From Candidatus Magnetominusculus xianensis (lineage in GTDB: Bacteria; Nitrospirota; Thermodesulfovibrionia; Thermodesulfovibrionales; Magnetobacteriaceae): a stretch of 44,243 nucleotides of DNA. Under the pieces are notes generated by a model. The model was not told the origin of the DNA, searched no databases, and saw only the letters and a list, made by a program, of their open reading frames with translations. Both the position numbers and the translations under genes were made by a program. Location: NCBI GenBank assembly GCA_001541255.1, contig LNQR01000066.1:1-44243 (forward strand), given 5' to 3'. Below are positions 24,955 to 34,507 of this stretch, in pieces. Every line of letters begins with the position of its first letter. The first letter of the stretch is position 1.

Positions 24955-26894
24955 CGGCAGCCTGCGGCACGAAACTGACACCATGTAAAGTTGTGCTGGT
25001 CGCCTTATTCATGGCCTGTTTCCCTATTTCTCTTGCCGCCTCTCCTCTTTTATTAACACAGGAACAGGGGAGTTTCCCGCTATCGGGCCACATGCAGATG
25101 CTGAGAGACGACAACGGCTCACTCACCATCGAGAATGTCACATCGCCCGCCTATGCGTCGCGCTTTGCTGCAATTAAAGGAGAGCTGGCCGCAGGATATA
25201 TGCCCCATGGCGCCATATGGCTCAGGTTTACAGTTATGCGCCCCGCCGCCGCCCCCTCTTCGTGGATACTTGATGTGGACCCTCCCTCCCGTGATTATAT
25301 TTATCTCTTTGAACGGCGGGGGCCACATGGATTTGTTGTGAAGAAAGAAGGTGTACTCGTACCGCCAATAGAGCGTGATAATTCAGATAGGGCGGCCTAC
25401 TTTCATCTGCAAATCCCCTCTGACACCCCTCAGACCTACTACGTCAGGATTGCATGCAGGAAGACCATTATCGCATCTCTCGTGATATGGCCGCCTGAAC
25501 TCTATTTCAAAAAAGCCTCATCCCGTTCCTTCATTCACGGGATATATCTGGGGATATTTTTTATGCTTATTATCATCAACGTCATCTGCTGGATACGCAT
25601 CAGGGAAATCATCAGCGGCTATTACTTAGGGTATGTTATTTCTCTCGGAATAATTTCTTTTGAAATGAACGGTTATTTAGATCAATTTTTTAGCCACACT
25701 GACCCAGGGCTTGCAGTTGCCGTCATGAGAGCCTCTTTTGCTGTCTTTCTTGTACTATTTGCGGGAATCCTCTCCGTCCTGACTGACCTTGGCCGCCATA
25801 TGCCACATCTGGACACTATCTACCGGCGTACTTTCCTGGTTACCGGTGCTGCTGGCATTGCCGCGGTATTGCTTGGTGTACATACTCAGTTCGCTCCTGT
25901 CATGATGGTGATGACCCTTATTTGTACGCTGTCGTCCATTGTCATAGCCTTGAGATTGTTAACTCTGCGGATACCTGGCAGCGGTCTCTATCTGCTTGCC
26001 TTCAGTCCATTTCTGGCCGTTTTTACAATGACTGCATTGGTAAGTTTTGGTCTTATTAGCGGAAATGCCGCGCACTTTTCACCCTCTCCATTTGCCTCTT
26101 TACCGCATATAATACTCTTGAATATTGCTGTGGCAACCAAACTGACAAATATAAAAGAACAAAAAGACAAGGCAGAGGCAACTCTGATTACAGAGCGCAA
26201 GACCATTGCGGAGCAGCGGCAGTTTATGGACCTTATCGCGCACGAACTTCGTACCCCACTATCAATAATCGACGGCTCTGCGCAGCTCATGGTATTGTCA
26301 GGGAGATTAGGAGCCGAGGACAACTTTCAGGTGAAGCGAATTCTCTCCGGCATGAAAATGGTCAGCGACCTTCTCAATAATTTTCTTACAGACGAGCGTA
26401 TCGTCTCAGGGGCTAACGCACTAAACCCAGCGCCTGAAAATATGAGGGAACTGATAGACGAATGTATCGCAGATGCACACTTGTATGTCGGCAGCCGCAA
26501 TGTCCAATGTGATATAGCCGCATTGCCGGAAGAGTTTGTCTGCGACAGGGTACTAATGAAAGTGCTGCTAAACAACCTCCTTGACAATGCCCTGAAGTAT
26601 TCGCCGCCCCAGTCCGATGTGCGTCTCAGAGGATGGACGGCAGACAAAGGCGCGGTTTGTCTGGAGGTCAGCGACTCTGGCGCTGGAATAGAACCGCATC
26701 ATATTGAGCAAATTTTCGACAGATTTTATCGCGCCTCATCACTTGTTAAAAAAGGGGGAGCGGGGCTTGGCCTCTACCTCGTAAAACATATTGTACAATT
26801 ACACGGAGGCACCGTAGGCTTAACAAGCGAACAGGGACATGGCTCCACATTTACCGTAACCCTGCCTGTGCAGCCTCAAAAGGAGATAATATGA
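24951..26894 (+). CDS. Sensor histidine kinase with 7TM-DISM sensory module
   Basis: This 647-residue protein begins with a signal peptide (about 1-30). A periplasmic 7TMR-DISMED2 beta domain follows (about 40-190, with GAIWLRFTV and YYVRIACRKTI), a module of a type often thought to bind carbohydrate-like ligands. Seven membrane helices follow (about 200-390), then a short coiled linker, HisKA with phosphoacceptor His in DLIAHELRTPLS, and HATPase (NNLLDNALKYSP, DSGAGIEPHH, GAGLGLYLVKH). The ATG overlaps the regulator stop, and its own stop overlaps the start of the outer-membrane channel gene. The three form one translationally coupled unit. Confidence 0.92.
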   Translation: MTAACGTKLTPCKVVLVALFMACFPISLAASPLLLTQEQGSFPLSGHMQMLRDDNGSLTIENVTSPAYASRFAAIKGELAAGYMPHGAIWLRFTVMRPAAAPSSWILDVDPPSRDYIYLFERRGPHGFVVKKEGVLVPPIERDNSDRAAYFHLQIPSDTPQTYYVRIACRKTIIASLVIWPPELYFKKASSRSFIHGIYLGIFFMLIIINVICWIRIREIISGYYLGYVISLGIISFEMNGYLDQFFSHTDPGLAVAVMRASFAVFLVLFAGILSVLTDLGRHMPHLDTIYRRTFLVTGAAGIAAVLLGVHTQFAPVMMVMTLICTLSSIVIALRLLTLRIPGSGLYLLAFSPFLAVFTMTALVSFGLISGNAAHFSPSPFASLPHIILLNIAVATKLTNIKEQKDKAEATLITERKTIAEQRQFMDLIAHELRTPLSIIDGSAQLMVLSGRLGAEDNFQVKRILSGMKMVSDLLNNFLTDERIVSGANALNPAPENMRELIDECIADAHLYVGSRNVQCDIAALPEEFVCDRVLMKVLLNNLLDNALKYSPPQSDVRLRGWTADKGAVCLEVSDSGAGIEPHHIEQIFDRFYRASSLVKKGGAGLGLYLVKHIVQLHGGTVGLTSEQGHGSTFTVTLPVQPQKEII

Positions 26895-27733
26895 ACAAAA
26901 ATCACGTCTTAATCATTGTTGTCAGTCTGATATTGTTGATTTTGGCAGGAGATTGTTGGGCAGTTGGGCCGTTCGAAAACATTCCCGCCGAGCAGGGTTG
27001 GTACTTCGCTCCTACCTTCGTCTATTACACTTCTTCAAGTCTCATGGATAAAAATGGACATAAGCTCTCGTCAAAATTTGGCCTCACCACCTACGAAAAT
27101 GTATTGCGGTTCATGTATTACGACAATACCACCTTACCGCAAAGCGCTACAGTGCAGCTTATGCTGCCTGTTGGCCGCACTGAGACGCCGGGCGAACATG
27201 ACACTGGACTTGGCGATACAACTATAGTTGCCGGTTATTGGTTGATTGACGACCCGGTTTCTTGTACATGGCTTGCAGTCGGCTCTTACGTCGATATCCC
27301 AACCGGCAGTTACGACAAGTACGCAACGGCCAACAGGGGGGGCAAAGTATGGAAAATCAGGCCCACAATAGTTTTTTCACAGCGGTTCGGTCGTTTCGAC
27401 CTTGAGCTGACAGCAAAATACAACATTTACTCAAAGAATGTTGATACCGGCGTCAGGAAAGGAAATGAACTGATATTAGAAGAATTCATTGGCTATATAG
27501 TGAACCGCAATTTCCTGATAGGGGTACATTTAAATGAGATATACGGCAGCGCAGAAGTCACAAATGGTCTAACAAAGCACAGCTCCGATGTGATGAAATA
27601 CCAGTCAGGCCCGTCTGTCAGGGTGGCATTGGGCCCTAAAACCACTGTGTTCATTGATTATTTAAGGGATATTGCTGTCAAGAACAGCACAAAGGGTTCT
27701 CTCATTACGCTTCAGTTACGCTTAAAATTGTAG
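26891..27733 (+). CDS. MetA/SphA-type outer-membrane channel
   Basis: This 280-residue protein has a signal peptide (about 1-25, ending DCWA). The rest is alternating beta-strand sequence typical of the Phenol_MetA_deg family of outer-membrane proteins: EQGWYFAPTFVYYTSS, MLPVGRTETPGEHDTGLGDTTIVAGYWL, and a final strand LITLQLRLKL ending in a hydrophobic residue. Members are thought to take up hydrophobic or aromatic compounds. The four-base overlap with the kinase gene is unusual and suggests that the channel is the main output or a component of the sensing system. The true substrate is unknown. Confidence 0.85.
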   Translation: MNKNHVLIIVVSLILLILAGDCWAVGPFENIPAEQGWYFAPTFVYYTSSSLMDKNGHKLSSKFGLTTYENVLRFMYYDNTTLPQSATVQLMLPVGRTETPGEHDTGLGDTTIVAGYWLIDDPVSCTWLAVGSYVDIPTGSYDKYATANRGGKVWKIRPTIVFSQRFGRFDLELTAKYNIYSKNVDTGVRKGNELILEEFIGYIVNRNFLIGVHLNEIYGSAEVTNGLTKHSSDVMKYQSGPSVRVALGPKTTVFIDYLRDIAVKNSTKGSLITLQLRLKL

Positions 27734-27902
27734 TGCATGGTTCTGGCATTGAACGGAGACGCCTGTCGGCTATATACTCTAATGTTTATTGCAGTCAAAT
27801 GAATAAACTTGTAGGCTCATTGGGTCAGCATGAAAACGCGCCATTAAACATCATCGGCGGCACCGGCAGTCAATAATTGTTGTTTCAATAAGCCTGTCGA
27901 AT

Positions 27903-28805
27903 ATGTTAGTATATGTGATGTTGAGAAAGGCCATACTGCCTGCTGCTGGAATGGGGACAAGATTTTTGCCGGTCACTAAGGCCTCGCCGAAGGAGATGAT
28001 CCCTATTGTCGATAAACCGCTGATACAGTACTCCGTCGAGGAATGTGAACGCTGCGGCATAGATGAGTTTATCATCATAACAGGCAAAAACAAGCGGGCA
28101 ATCGAAGACCATTTCGACCAGTTTTCGGAACTTGATGAGATATTAAAACAGAAGGGCCTCAACAATCTCATCGAAGAAATCCACAGGCACGACGAATCCA
28201 ACTTTGCCTACATCAGGCAGAGTAAACCACTAGGCCTCGGTCATGCCATATTGTGCGCGAAGGCATTTGTGAAAGACGAGCCGTTTGCCGTCCTGCTCAG
28301 TGATGACATTATCGACCCCGATGACACGCTTCTTATGGAAATGATTGAGATATATAAGAAGTTCCGCTCCCCTGTGATAGCCCTTCAGGAAGTCCCCGAT
28401 GATGAGGTCTCAAAGTACGGTATTATCAACGGCGAGACAGTTATGGATTTCGGCGCAAATAACATCCCAAAACAGTTGTATAAAATAAACGGGCTTGTGG
28501 AAAAACCAAAGAAAGAGGACGCACCGTCAAATCTTGCCGTTATAGGCAGATATATTTTAACAGCGGACATCTTTGACGCCCTTGAAAGCATAAAACCCGG
28601 CAGAGGCGGTGAATACCAGCTTACAGATGCCCTTAATCTGCTGCTAGCAAATCGCGTCGTCTACGGATACTTATTTAAGGGCAGCCGGTACGATGCCGGT
28701 GATAAATTCGGCTTTCTTAAGGCAACCATTGAGCTGTCTTTAAAGCGTCCGGAGTTTTCCAAGGATTTGCAAATGTATATTAAATCGCTGGCCGCGAGGC
28801 TTTGA
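27903..28805 (+). CDS. galU: UTP-glucose-1-phosphate uridylyltransferase
   Basis: This enzyme of about 300 residues makes UDP-glucose from UTP and glucose-1-phosphate, a precursor for envelope glycans. The nucleotide-binding signature KAILPAAGMGTRFLPVTKASPKEM is at the N-terminus, followed by KPLIQYSVEEC, the LLSDDII metal/nucleotide site, and GLVEKPKKEDAPSNLAVIGRYILT. The C-terminal YDAGDKFGFLKATIELSL is typical. The start may be ATG 27903 or, more likely from homologue length, ATG 27918 (MLRKAILPAAG); no clear ribosome-binding site separates them. The TolC-type gene begins eight bases after the stop. Confidence 0.95.
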   Translation: MLVYVMLRKAILPAAGMGTRFLPVTKASPKEMIPIVDKPLIQYSVEECERCGIDEFIIITGKNKRAIEDHFDQFSELDEILKQKGLNNLIEEIHRHDESNFAYIRQSKPLGLGHAILCAKAFVKDEPFAVLLSDDIIDPDDTLLMEMIEIYKKFRSPVIALQEVPDDEVSKYGIINGETVMDFGANNIPKQLYKINGLVEKPKKEDAPSNLAVIGRYILTADIFDALESIKPGRGGEYQLTDALNLLLANRVVYGYLFKGSRYDAGDKFGFLKATIELSLKRPEFSKDLQMYIKSLAARL

Positions 28806-28812
28806 ACTCGTA

Positions 28813-30279
28813 TTGTACGTGCACAAGTCTCATCAAATTATATATCTGATTATCATCACTATATGTTTCCTGCTCATGCAATCCCCGCTAGCCTATTCCT
28901 CTGATGGCTCTGAACACGTTATGAACATCAGAGTCGATGACGTTATTAGAATTACAATAGAAAAGAATACCGACATCGAGGCCGAAAGCTATAATCCAGG
29001 AATCTCAGAGGCAGATATTCTGGTCAATAAAGGGGAATTCGACCCTTCCCTAAACTTGGGTTTGGATGAAACCTATGACAGGCAAAAAACCTCCCTCGAA
29101 ATAGACAGCACGACACAGGGGCAAATCAACTACAACCTATCATTATCCGGCAAAGCCGTAACAGGCACATCGTATGAACTTAAGTGGCAAAATTACCGGT
29201 ACAACGGTAACTCTCCATTTCTGAACCTGTATTCATACTATTCGTCCGGGCTTTCTCTGACACTAACGCAGCCGCTTTTAAAGGGATTCGGCATCGACAT
29301 GCAGCTAACTTCCCTCAACGCAGCCAAAAACACAGTTCAGGCAAAAAAATATGCCTTTGACTCAGCGGTTGTTGCAAAGGTCTCTGAGGCGGTCAAAGAC
29401 TACTGGAACCTTGTAACGGCAAGAAAGGGTATAGAGGCGGCGGCAGTTGCCCTGACCCTTGCCCAAAAGACATCCGACGAGGTCAACGCCCGTATTGCCG
29501 CGGGAATGACTGCCCCTGTGGACATTTATGCAGCCGAGGCCGAGACTGCCGTAAGGGAAGAGGCACTTTTAGCTGCTGAAAATAATGCCAGAAACGCTGA
29601 GAACACACTTAAAGCTATTATGAATGTCAGACTTTTTGGCACTCGTCTTGAGCTGCTGTCAAGCCCGCCAGAGCCAACAACGCCCCCGACACTGGATTCC
29701 ATCATAGAGCAGGCACATAAACTCCGCCAGGACTATCAAAAGGCGCTCATAGACAAGAAAAACAAGGAGCTATTTGCCCGTTACTATAAAAATCAGATGC
29801 TGCCTGACCTCAGCGCCATAGCAAGTTATGGTCAAACCGGACTCGACGGTCAGTATCACAGCACAATAGATGAGCTTGCGTCTGGTAAATATTATTCATG
29901 GAAAATAGGCCTCGTGCTAAACATCCCCATCTTCAACTGGAAAAACCGCGGCAATTACACAAAGGCCGACCTCGAACTAAAACAAACCGGCGCCGCTATA
30001 AGAGAAATCGAGAAGAACATCACAGTTGAAGCAGCCGAGGCATACAACAACCTCAACTACGCGATAAAAAAGATAAAGGCATCGGGGAAATCCCTCTTAG
30101 CGGCAGAAAAAACCCTCGCAGCAGAAGATGGAAAATTCAGGGCAGGACTATCAACCCTGAATGACTTACTAAAATTCCAGCGCGACTACGCCGCAGCCAT
30201 TTATGATGAGGCAAAGTCCAGGGCCGATTATGCAAAGTCCCTCGTCGAACTCAACCGCATTCAGGGGCTTTTGCCCTGA
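28813..30279 (+). CDS. TolC-family outer-membrane efflux protein
   Basis: This 488-residue protein has a signal peptide (hydrophobic core IIYLIIITICFLLMQSPLAYS) and two outer-membrane-efflux (OEP) repeats dominated by long amphipathic coiled-coil helices (for example AKVSEAVKDYWNLVTARKGIEAAAVALTLAQKTSDEVNARI and the second-half equivalent near the C-terminus). It should form a trimeric exit duct. No membrane-fusion or inner-membrane pump gene is adjacent, so the partner is elsewhere. The start is TTG 28813 or GTG 28819. The last 19 bp overlap the end of the convergent glycosyltransferase gene. Confidence 0.88.
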   Translation: MYVHKSHQIIYLIIITICFLLMQSPLAYSSDGSEHVMNIRVDDVIRITIEKNTDIEAESYNPGISEADILVNKGEFDPSLNLGLDETYDRQKTSLEIDSTTQGQINYNLSLSGKAVTGTSYELKWQNYRYNGNSPFLNLYSYYSSGLSLTLTQPLLKGFGIDMQLTSLNAAKNTVQAKKYAFDSAVVAKVSEAVKDYWNLVTARKGIEAAAVALTLAQKTSDEVNARIAAGMTAPVDIYAAEAETAVREEALLAAENNARNAENTLKAIMNVRLFGTRLELLSSPPEPTTPPTLDSIIEQAHKLRQDYQKALIDKKNKELFARYYKNQMLPDLSAIASYGQTGLDGQYHSTIDELASGKYYSWKIGLVLNIPIFNWKNRGNYTKADLELKQTGAAIREIEKNITVEAAEAYNNLNYAIKKIKASGKSLLAAEKTLAAEDGKFRAGLSTLNDLLKFQRDYAAAIYDEAKSRADYAKSLVELNRIQGLLP

Positions 30280-31220
30280 CCTTTGTCATCAAAATTATAC
30301 GTCTCTCTGATTATAAACACAGGCCGGTGCTTGACCTCCATATATATCTTGCCGACATACTCGCTTAATATCCCTATGAACATCAGTTGAATCCCGCCAA
30401 AAAGATAAATCGGCAGCACAATTGACGCCCAGCCCGGTACAGCACTTCCCTTTAGTTTACTTACTATTGTCCATATGCCCAGAATGATAGCTGCAACAAA
30501 GTTGACAAATCCCAGCACGAAGGCAAGCCTTAGAGGGAAATTCGTAAACGATGTTATCCCCTCAACTGCAAACGAAACCATCTTCTTAAGGGGATACTTA
30601 GTTGTGCCGGCAAAGCGTCTCTCTCTCTTATAGTTTACAATAGAGTGCTTAAAACCCATCGAGGGAAACATACCCCTGAGAAACCGGTTAACCTCACCAT
30701 ATCTCTGAAACGCATCGAGGGCTGCCCTTGATAACAGCCTGAAGTCAGCATGGTTATGTATGAGATTCACCCCCATGAGTGTCATAAACTTGTAAAACGC
30801 CTGAGCCGTGACGCGCTTAAACCAGGTGTCCTCCTGCCTGTCATCCCTGACACCGTAGACAATGTCTGCCCCGTCAGCACAGCGCTTTATCATCTCCCCA
30901 ATAACTTCAGGCGGGTCCTGAAGGTCGGCATCCAGAGACACTGCCATATCTCCACTGGCATGATACAGGCCCGCCGTCAGCGCAGGCTGATGTCCAAAGT
31001 TACCGCTAAAGGAGATAGCCCTAACACGTTTGTCTGCTGCGGCAAGCCGCTTGAGCGCTGAGAGTGTACCGTCTGATGAACCATCGTCAACATAGATTAC
31101 CTCATAGTCATCGATGAGGGCATTAGCCATATATGAATTCAGAAGGGTATTTAAACGCCTGTATACCTCATCTATTACCTGTTCCTCGTTAAAGCACGGG
31201 ATTACTACACTCAGCTTCAC
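30261..31220 (-). CDS. Family 2 glycosyltransferase, DPM1/GtrB-like, membrane-anchored
   Basis: This 319-residue protein has a GT-A domain (YVDDGSSDGT; DxD-type SLDADLQDPPEV) followed by two C-terminal membrane helices, the arrangement of polyprenyl-phosphate mannosyl/glucosyl transferases such as GtrB. The RFAGTTKYPLKKM segment before the first helix fits that subgroup. It should load a sugar on undecaprenyl phosphate on the cytoplasmic side. That is the kind of donor used by GT-C enzymes such as the three at 5912-10622, although the connection is inference. Its start overlaps the upstream gene by four bases (ATGA). Confidence 0.9.
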   Translation of the reverse strand: MKLSVVIPCFNEEQVIDEVYRRLNTLLNSYMANALIDDYEVIYVDDGSSDGTLSALKRLAAADKRVRAISFSGNFGHQPALTAGLYHASGDMAVSLDADLQDPPEVIGEMIKRCADGADIVYGVRDDRQEDTWFKRVTAQAFYKFMTLMGVNLIHNHADFRLLSRAALDAFQRYGEVNRFLRGMFPSMGFKHSIVNYKRERRFAGTTKYPLKKMVSFAVEGITSFTNFPLRLAFVLGFVNFVAAIILGIWTIVSKLKGSAVPGWASIVLPIYLFGGIQLMFIGILSEYVGKIYMEVKHRPVFIIRETYNFDDKGQGKSP

Positions 31221-31966
31221 AGACCTTTACCTCCTTGGTTTACCTCCCAGAGTTTTGTGTATTTGACGAATGTGTAGTACCCGTATAAGACAGCCAGAAT
31301 AAATCCATGCACCCCGTCAAGAAACCCGAGTCTCAGGAAATACATCTTTATGAATGTCGCAATTGGGCGCACGGTAAGCGAGGCTATGCCAATGCGTCTT
31401 GCCCCTTTGTCCTTTGCCGATAGTGTTGAGTAGTTATCCAGCTTTGCGAGGAACTCAGCAACACTTCTGTATGTGTAGTGTTCAACAGGGTTTTTTAAAT
31501 AACCTGTCCTGCCGTTTACGACGACCTTTTCATGGACTTCGCGCGGCTCAAGCCGCCCGCATTCCTTTTTAAACAAGCGTAGTGTATAGTCCGGTCTCCA
31601 GCCGCCGTATTTTATCCAACGGCCTAAGAAAAAATTCTTTCTGGGGACATAAAAGCCGTCAAGGGCGGTGTCTTTGAGTGTGGAGGAGATTTCCTCTGCC
31701 AACTCCGGCGTGAATCTCTCGTCAGAGTCAAGTATAAATATCCATGGGCCTGCTGCCAGGTCAGAGGCGGTCTGCTTTTGCGCGGCAAACCCCTGCCACT
31801 GTCTTATGTACACCTTGTCCGTATATGCCTTACATATCTCCACTGTACGGTCTTCGCTCATGGCGTCAACGACGACTATCTCTGACGCCGCTGCCGCACT
31901 CTGAAGCGCCGCCTCAATCCTGTCTTCCTCGTTTTTTGTTACTATCACTACGGAAACTCCTTTCAT
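31217..31966 (-). CDS. Family 2 glycosyltransferase, WaaE/KdtX-like
   Basis: This 249-residue protein has the GT-A nucleotide-binding N-terminus VSVVIVTKNEEDRIEAALQS, the DSD metal site in FILDSDERF, and the GGWRPDYTLRLFKKE and REVHEKVVV segments typical of the LPS core beta-glucosyltransferase group (WaaE/KdtX). It likely adds a sugar to LPS core on the inner face of the membrane. It lies in a minus-strand run with a GT4 enzyme upstream and the GtrB-like enzyme downstream (ATGA overlap). The exact sugar is not determinable from sequence. Confidence 0.87.
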   Translation of the reverse strand: MKGVSVVIVTKNEEDRIEAALQSAAAASEIVVVDAMSEDRTVEICKAYTDKVYIRQWQGFAAQKQTASDLAAGPWIFILDSDERFTPELAEEISSTLKDTALDGFYVPRKNFFLGRWIKYGGWRPDYTLRLFKKECGRLEPREVHEKVVVNGRTGYLKNPVEHYTYRSVAEFLAKLDNYSTLSAKDKGARRIGIASLTVRPIATFIKMYFLRLGFLDGVHGFILAVLYGYYTFVKYTKLWEVNQGGKGL

Positions 31967-31994
31967 TGACTATCAGGTCTCCTCTATAATTCAG

Positions 31995-33182
31995 TCAGGC
32001 ATTATAGAACGTATTACCAATAAAATCAATTATTCGTTCAGCCCTTTTTTCATACGTCAAGCCTTTTGCAAGGACCTGCCCTGCCACAGCTAATCCCTTT
32101 GCCAAATCAGGGTTGTCTGTAAGGGATTTTATGGCCGCAGCCAGGGATTGAACATCACCGGGCGTGAAAAACACCGCGTCTATGCCGTCTGTTAAAATCT
32201 CCGCTATGCCGGGTATATTCGCAGCGGCGATGGGGCAGTTTAATGCCATGTACTCAAACATCTTAAGCGGGGATGAGTATATTGACACGGACTCGGTGAG
32301 ATTTGGGATTACGGCAGCCTTTGCATGTCTCATAAAGTTTATGACATCTGAGTGGCTGAGCTGCCCTGTAAAGTTAATCCGTGCAGCCACCCCCATTCTG
32401 GCAGCCAGCTCACGAAGCTCATCGAGCCTCTGACCGCCTCCGGCTATTACAAGTGTCTCATCAGGCAGGTATCGCATCGCCTCAATAAGTAAATCGACGC
32501 CCTTCCAGCGGTAAAGCCCTCCGGCGTAAAAGATATATCTGCGCTGTTCATATGGCAGTGCGCTCTCAAACATATCGCCCCTGACGGCGTCTGGAATGGT
32601 TATTGCCGGAATGGTTATTGAATGAGCCGTCTGCAATGAAAACATATCAACGAGGTCAGTCCTCAGCCTCTCTGTGATGGTGATAAGCGCTGAGGCGGCA
32701 GTGTACACATGTCTCTCCTGCCTGCTCAGGCGCCTCTGCTTTGTTATTTTCTCAGTGGTCAGATGAAATATCTCATGTGCCTCAAACACTATTGGTATCT
32801 GGTGCAGCCGTTTTAAGCGTATTAGATGCTGTGCCGTCTTTAAATGCCTTACGAAGATTACACTATTTTCTTGCTTTCTGCCAATAAGATACACAATGAG
32901 GGCGACACTAAAGACCATCCCTATGGAAAACGGTGTCCCTCTGCCCTTGTCTTTTCTTATCATTGGCAGGAACACAAACTCAAGATTCGGGTGGCGGCTA
33001 AGGCCGTAATGGTTTAGCAGGGTATCTTCATCTGTCCCGTGTGTGCGGCCTGTGATGAGCTTAACATTGGCGCCCGCGCTGGCAAGGGCATGGGCAGTGT
33101 TTATGATTTGAATAAACCGCGCCTGCGGGTTTAGCATCGACTCGGGGACGGGATAGAAAATCGTCATCCGTCTATCTTGCAT
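31995..33182 (-). CDS. Family 4 glycosyltransferase
   Basis: This 395-residue GT-B enzyme has the N-terminal acceptor domain (FIQIINTAHALASAGANVKLITG) and a C-terminal donor domain with YAGGLYRWKGVDLLIEAMRYLP, then VIAGGG, then the nucleotide-sugar site ESVSIYSSPLKMFEYMALNCPIAAANIPGIAEIL. It likely uses a UDP- or GDP-sugar in LPS or exopolysaccharide assembly. The start is ATG 33182 or the internal ATG at 33167 (MTIFYP). It overlaps the O-antigen ligase gene by about 11 bp and is followed by the WaaE-like gene after a 28-bp gap. Confidence 0.88.
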   Translation of the reverse strand: MQDRRMTIFYPVPESMLNPQARFIQIINTAHALASAGANVKLITGRTHGTDEDTLLNHYGLSRHPNLEFVFLPMIRKDKGRGTPFSIGMVFSVALIVYLIGRKQENSVIFVRHLKTAQHLIRLKRLHQIPIVFEAHEIFHLTTEKITKQRRLSRQERHVYTAASALITITERLRTDLVDMFSLQTAHSITIPAITIPDAVRGDMFESALPYEQRRYIFYAGGLYRWKGVDLLIEAMRYLPDETLVIAGGGQRLDELRELAARMGVAARINFTGQLSHSDVINFMRHAKAAVIPNLTESVSIYSSPLKMFEYMALNCPIAAANIPGIAEILTDGIDAVFFTPGDVQSLAAAIKSLTDNPDLAKGLAVAGQVLAKGLTYEKRAERIIDFIGNTFYNA

Positions 33183-34335
33183 CAGTAGTGCCTCTAACGG
33201 GTTCAGCAGACGGGAGCCCTGCCATAAAGCCGGTTAAAATGGCAAACAGCATACCTGTTTCATGGTGGAGTGTTGTGTCAAAAATCCCTCCAACAAATAT
33301 GACGAGGGCAGCGCCGAGGGCGGCATATCTTATCTCCTCTTCAAATGCCCCGCCGGTTATGCTGAACCACCTGCGAACAAATCCAATGCCGATTGCAAAG
33401 ACCGAACAAAGCCCCGCCACACCGCTTTGTACTGCCGTGTTGAGATACAGGCTGTGGGCGTCGTATATGGTCCTGCCGCCTTCTATCGCTGCCGGGAATG
33501 TATATTTAAAATTATTAAGACCAGCGCCCAGCGCCCGTGTCTCTGTAATTATCTTAAGCGCGTACTTCCATATATAAAGTCTGCGAATGAGGGATTCCCC
33601 CGAAGAGAGTTTTGTCCACATGGGTTTAAATACATAGGCGGCGGCAAGGGCAAAGGCGGCAAATCCTGCCGCTATCGCCTTTGAAACCAGAGACTTTCGT
33701 TTAGTGAACACGACAATGGCAGAAAATATAAACAGTGTTACAAAGGCTGCCCTCATTGTGGTCATCACGGTGGCCGTTATTGTAATAAAAAGTAACATCA
33801 CTGCTGCGGCCTTCATCGCCTTTGTCCTGATTTCTGAAAATACGATTGTCCCGATAAGGGCATTTGAGATTATTCCCAGATACATTGCAGTGTAGTTATA
33901 GTGTCCAAGCATGTGCAAATCCAGGGGCTTATGAAACTTCACGGCCTCATACACTCCAAAAACGGCCATTGCCGCCGTAGCCGCATACAGGCACCATAGT
34001 ACCGTAGTGATACGCCTTTGACCGCTAAACGCAGCAGAGATAAAAAACAGTACCGCGATGCGCGTAACATCTTTCATGCCTTTGATATACTCAGGGATGT
34101 TTGACGCAAAAAGACCGCTTAATACAGAAGTAAGGACAAAGGCTATAAATCCATATTCCAGCAGCCCCAGGCGAATGCCGATGTCCCGCCTGTAGAGCTG
34201 AATAAAAAAGACCGGTATCATAACCCCATACAGGATTATCAGCTTGATACTCTCAGAAAATATCAGCGACACGACGAACACGATAAACGCGCCGTACTGT
34301 ATATCGTTCAGAATTTCTTTAGGCGGCACACGCAT
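33172..34335 (-). CDS. O-antigen ligase-like membrane protein (WaaL/Wzy_C)
   Basis: This 387-residue polytopic membrane protein has about 10-12 helices. The large periplasmic loop contains ALGAGLNNFKYTFPAAIEGGRTIYDAHSLYLNTAVQSGVAGL, including the conserved His of the ligase family. It should join undecaprenyl-linked glycan to lipid A-core, or act as a related glycan ligase. It is the first gene of the minus-strand glycosyltransferase run ending at 30261. The gene starts at ATG 34335. Its neighbour on the other side is the divergent superoxide reductase. Confidence 0.87.
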   Translation of the reverse strand: MRVPPKEILNDIQYGAFIVFVVSLIFSESIKLIILYGVMIPVFFIQLYRRDIGIRLGLLEYGFIAFVLTSVLSGLFASNIPEYIKGMKDVTRIAVLFFISAAFSGQRRITTVLWCLYAATAAMAVFGVYEAVKFHKPLDLHMLGHYNYTAMYLGIISNALIGTIVFSEIRTKAMKAAAVMLLFITITATVMTTMRAAFVTLFIFSAIVVFTKRKSLVSKAIAAGFAAFALAAAYVFKPMWTKLSSGESLIRRLYIWKYALKIITETRALGAGLNNFKYTFPAAIEGGRTIYDAHSLYLNTAVQSGVAGLCSVFAIGIGFVRRWFSITGGAFEEEIRYAALGAALVIFVGGIFDTTLHHETGMLFAILTGFMAGLPSAEPVRGTTDAR

Positions 34336-34428
34336 TTGGCTCTATTATAATATATTTCATGGTTTAATTTTATATAATTGTCTCACCCCGCGACACTACG
34401 AAAGCAAGGACTACGCCATCTTTTGTCA

Positions 34429-34458
34429 TTGAATAACTGATAGCCGGTTTGATATAAT
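34429..34458 (+). promoter_or_regulatory. Promoter for the superoxide reductase
   Basis: TTGAAT (34429-34434), an 18-bp spacer and a perfect TATAAT (34453-34458) lie about 43 bases before the likely transcript start-to-ATG region at 34508. A GGGGGG ribosome-binding site directly precedes the ATG. Confidence 0.6.
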
Positions 34459-34507
34459 ATCTACTATGAGCTGAACTTACTATCTAATAAATAAAAACGG
34501 GGGGAAT

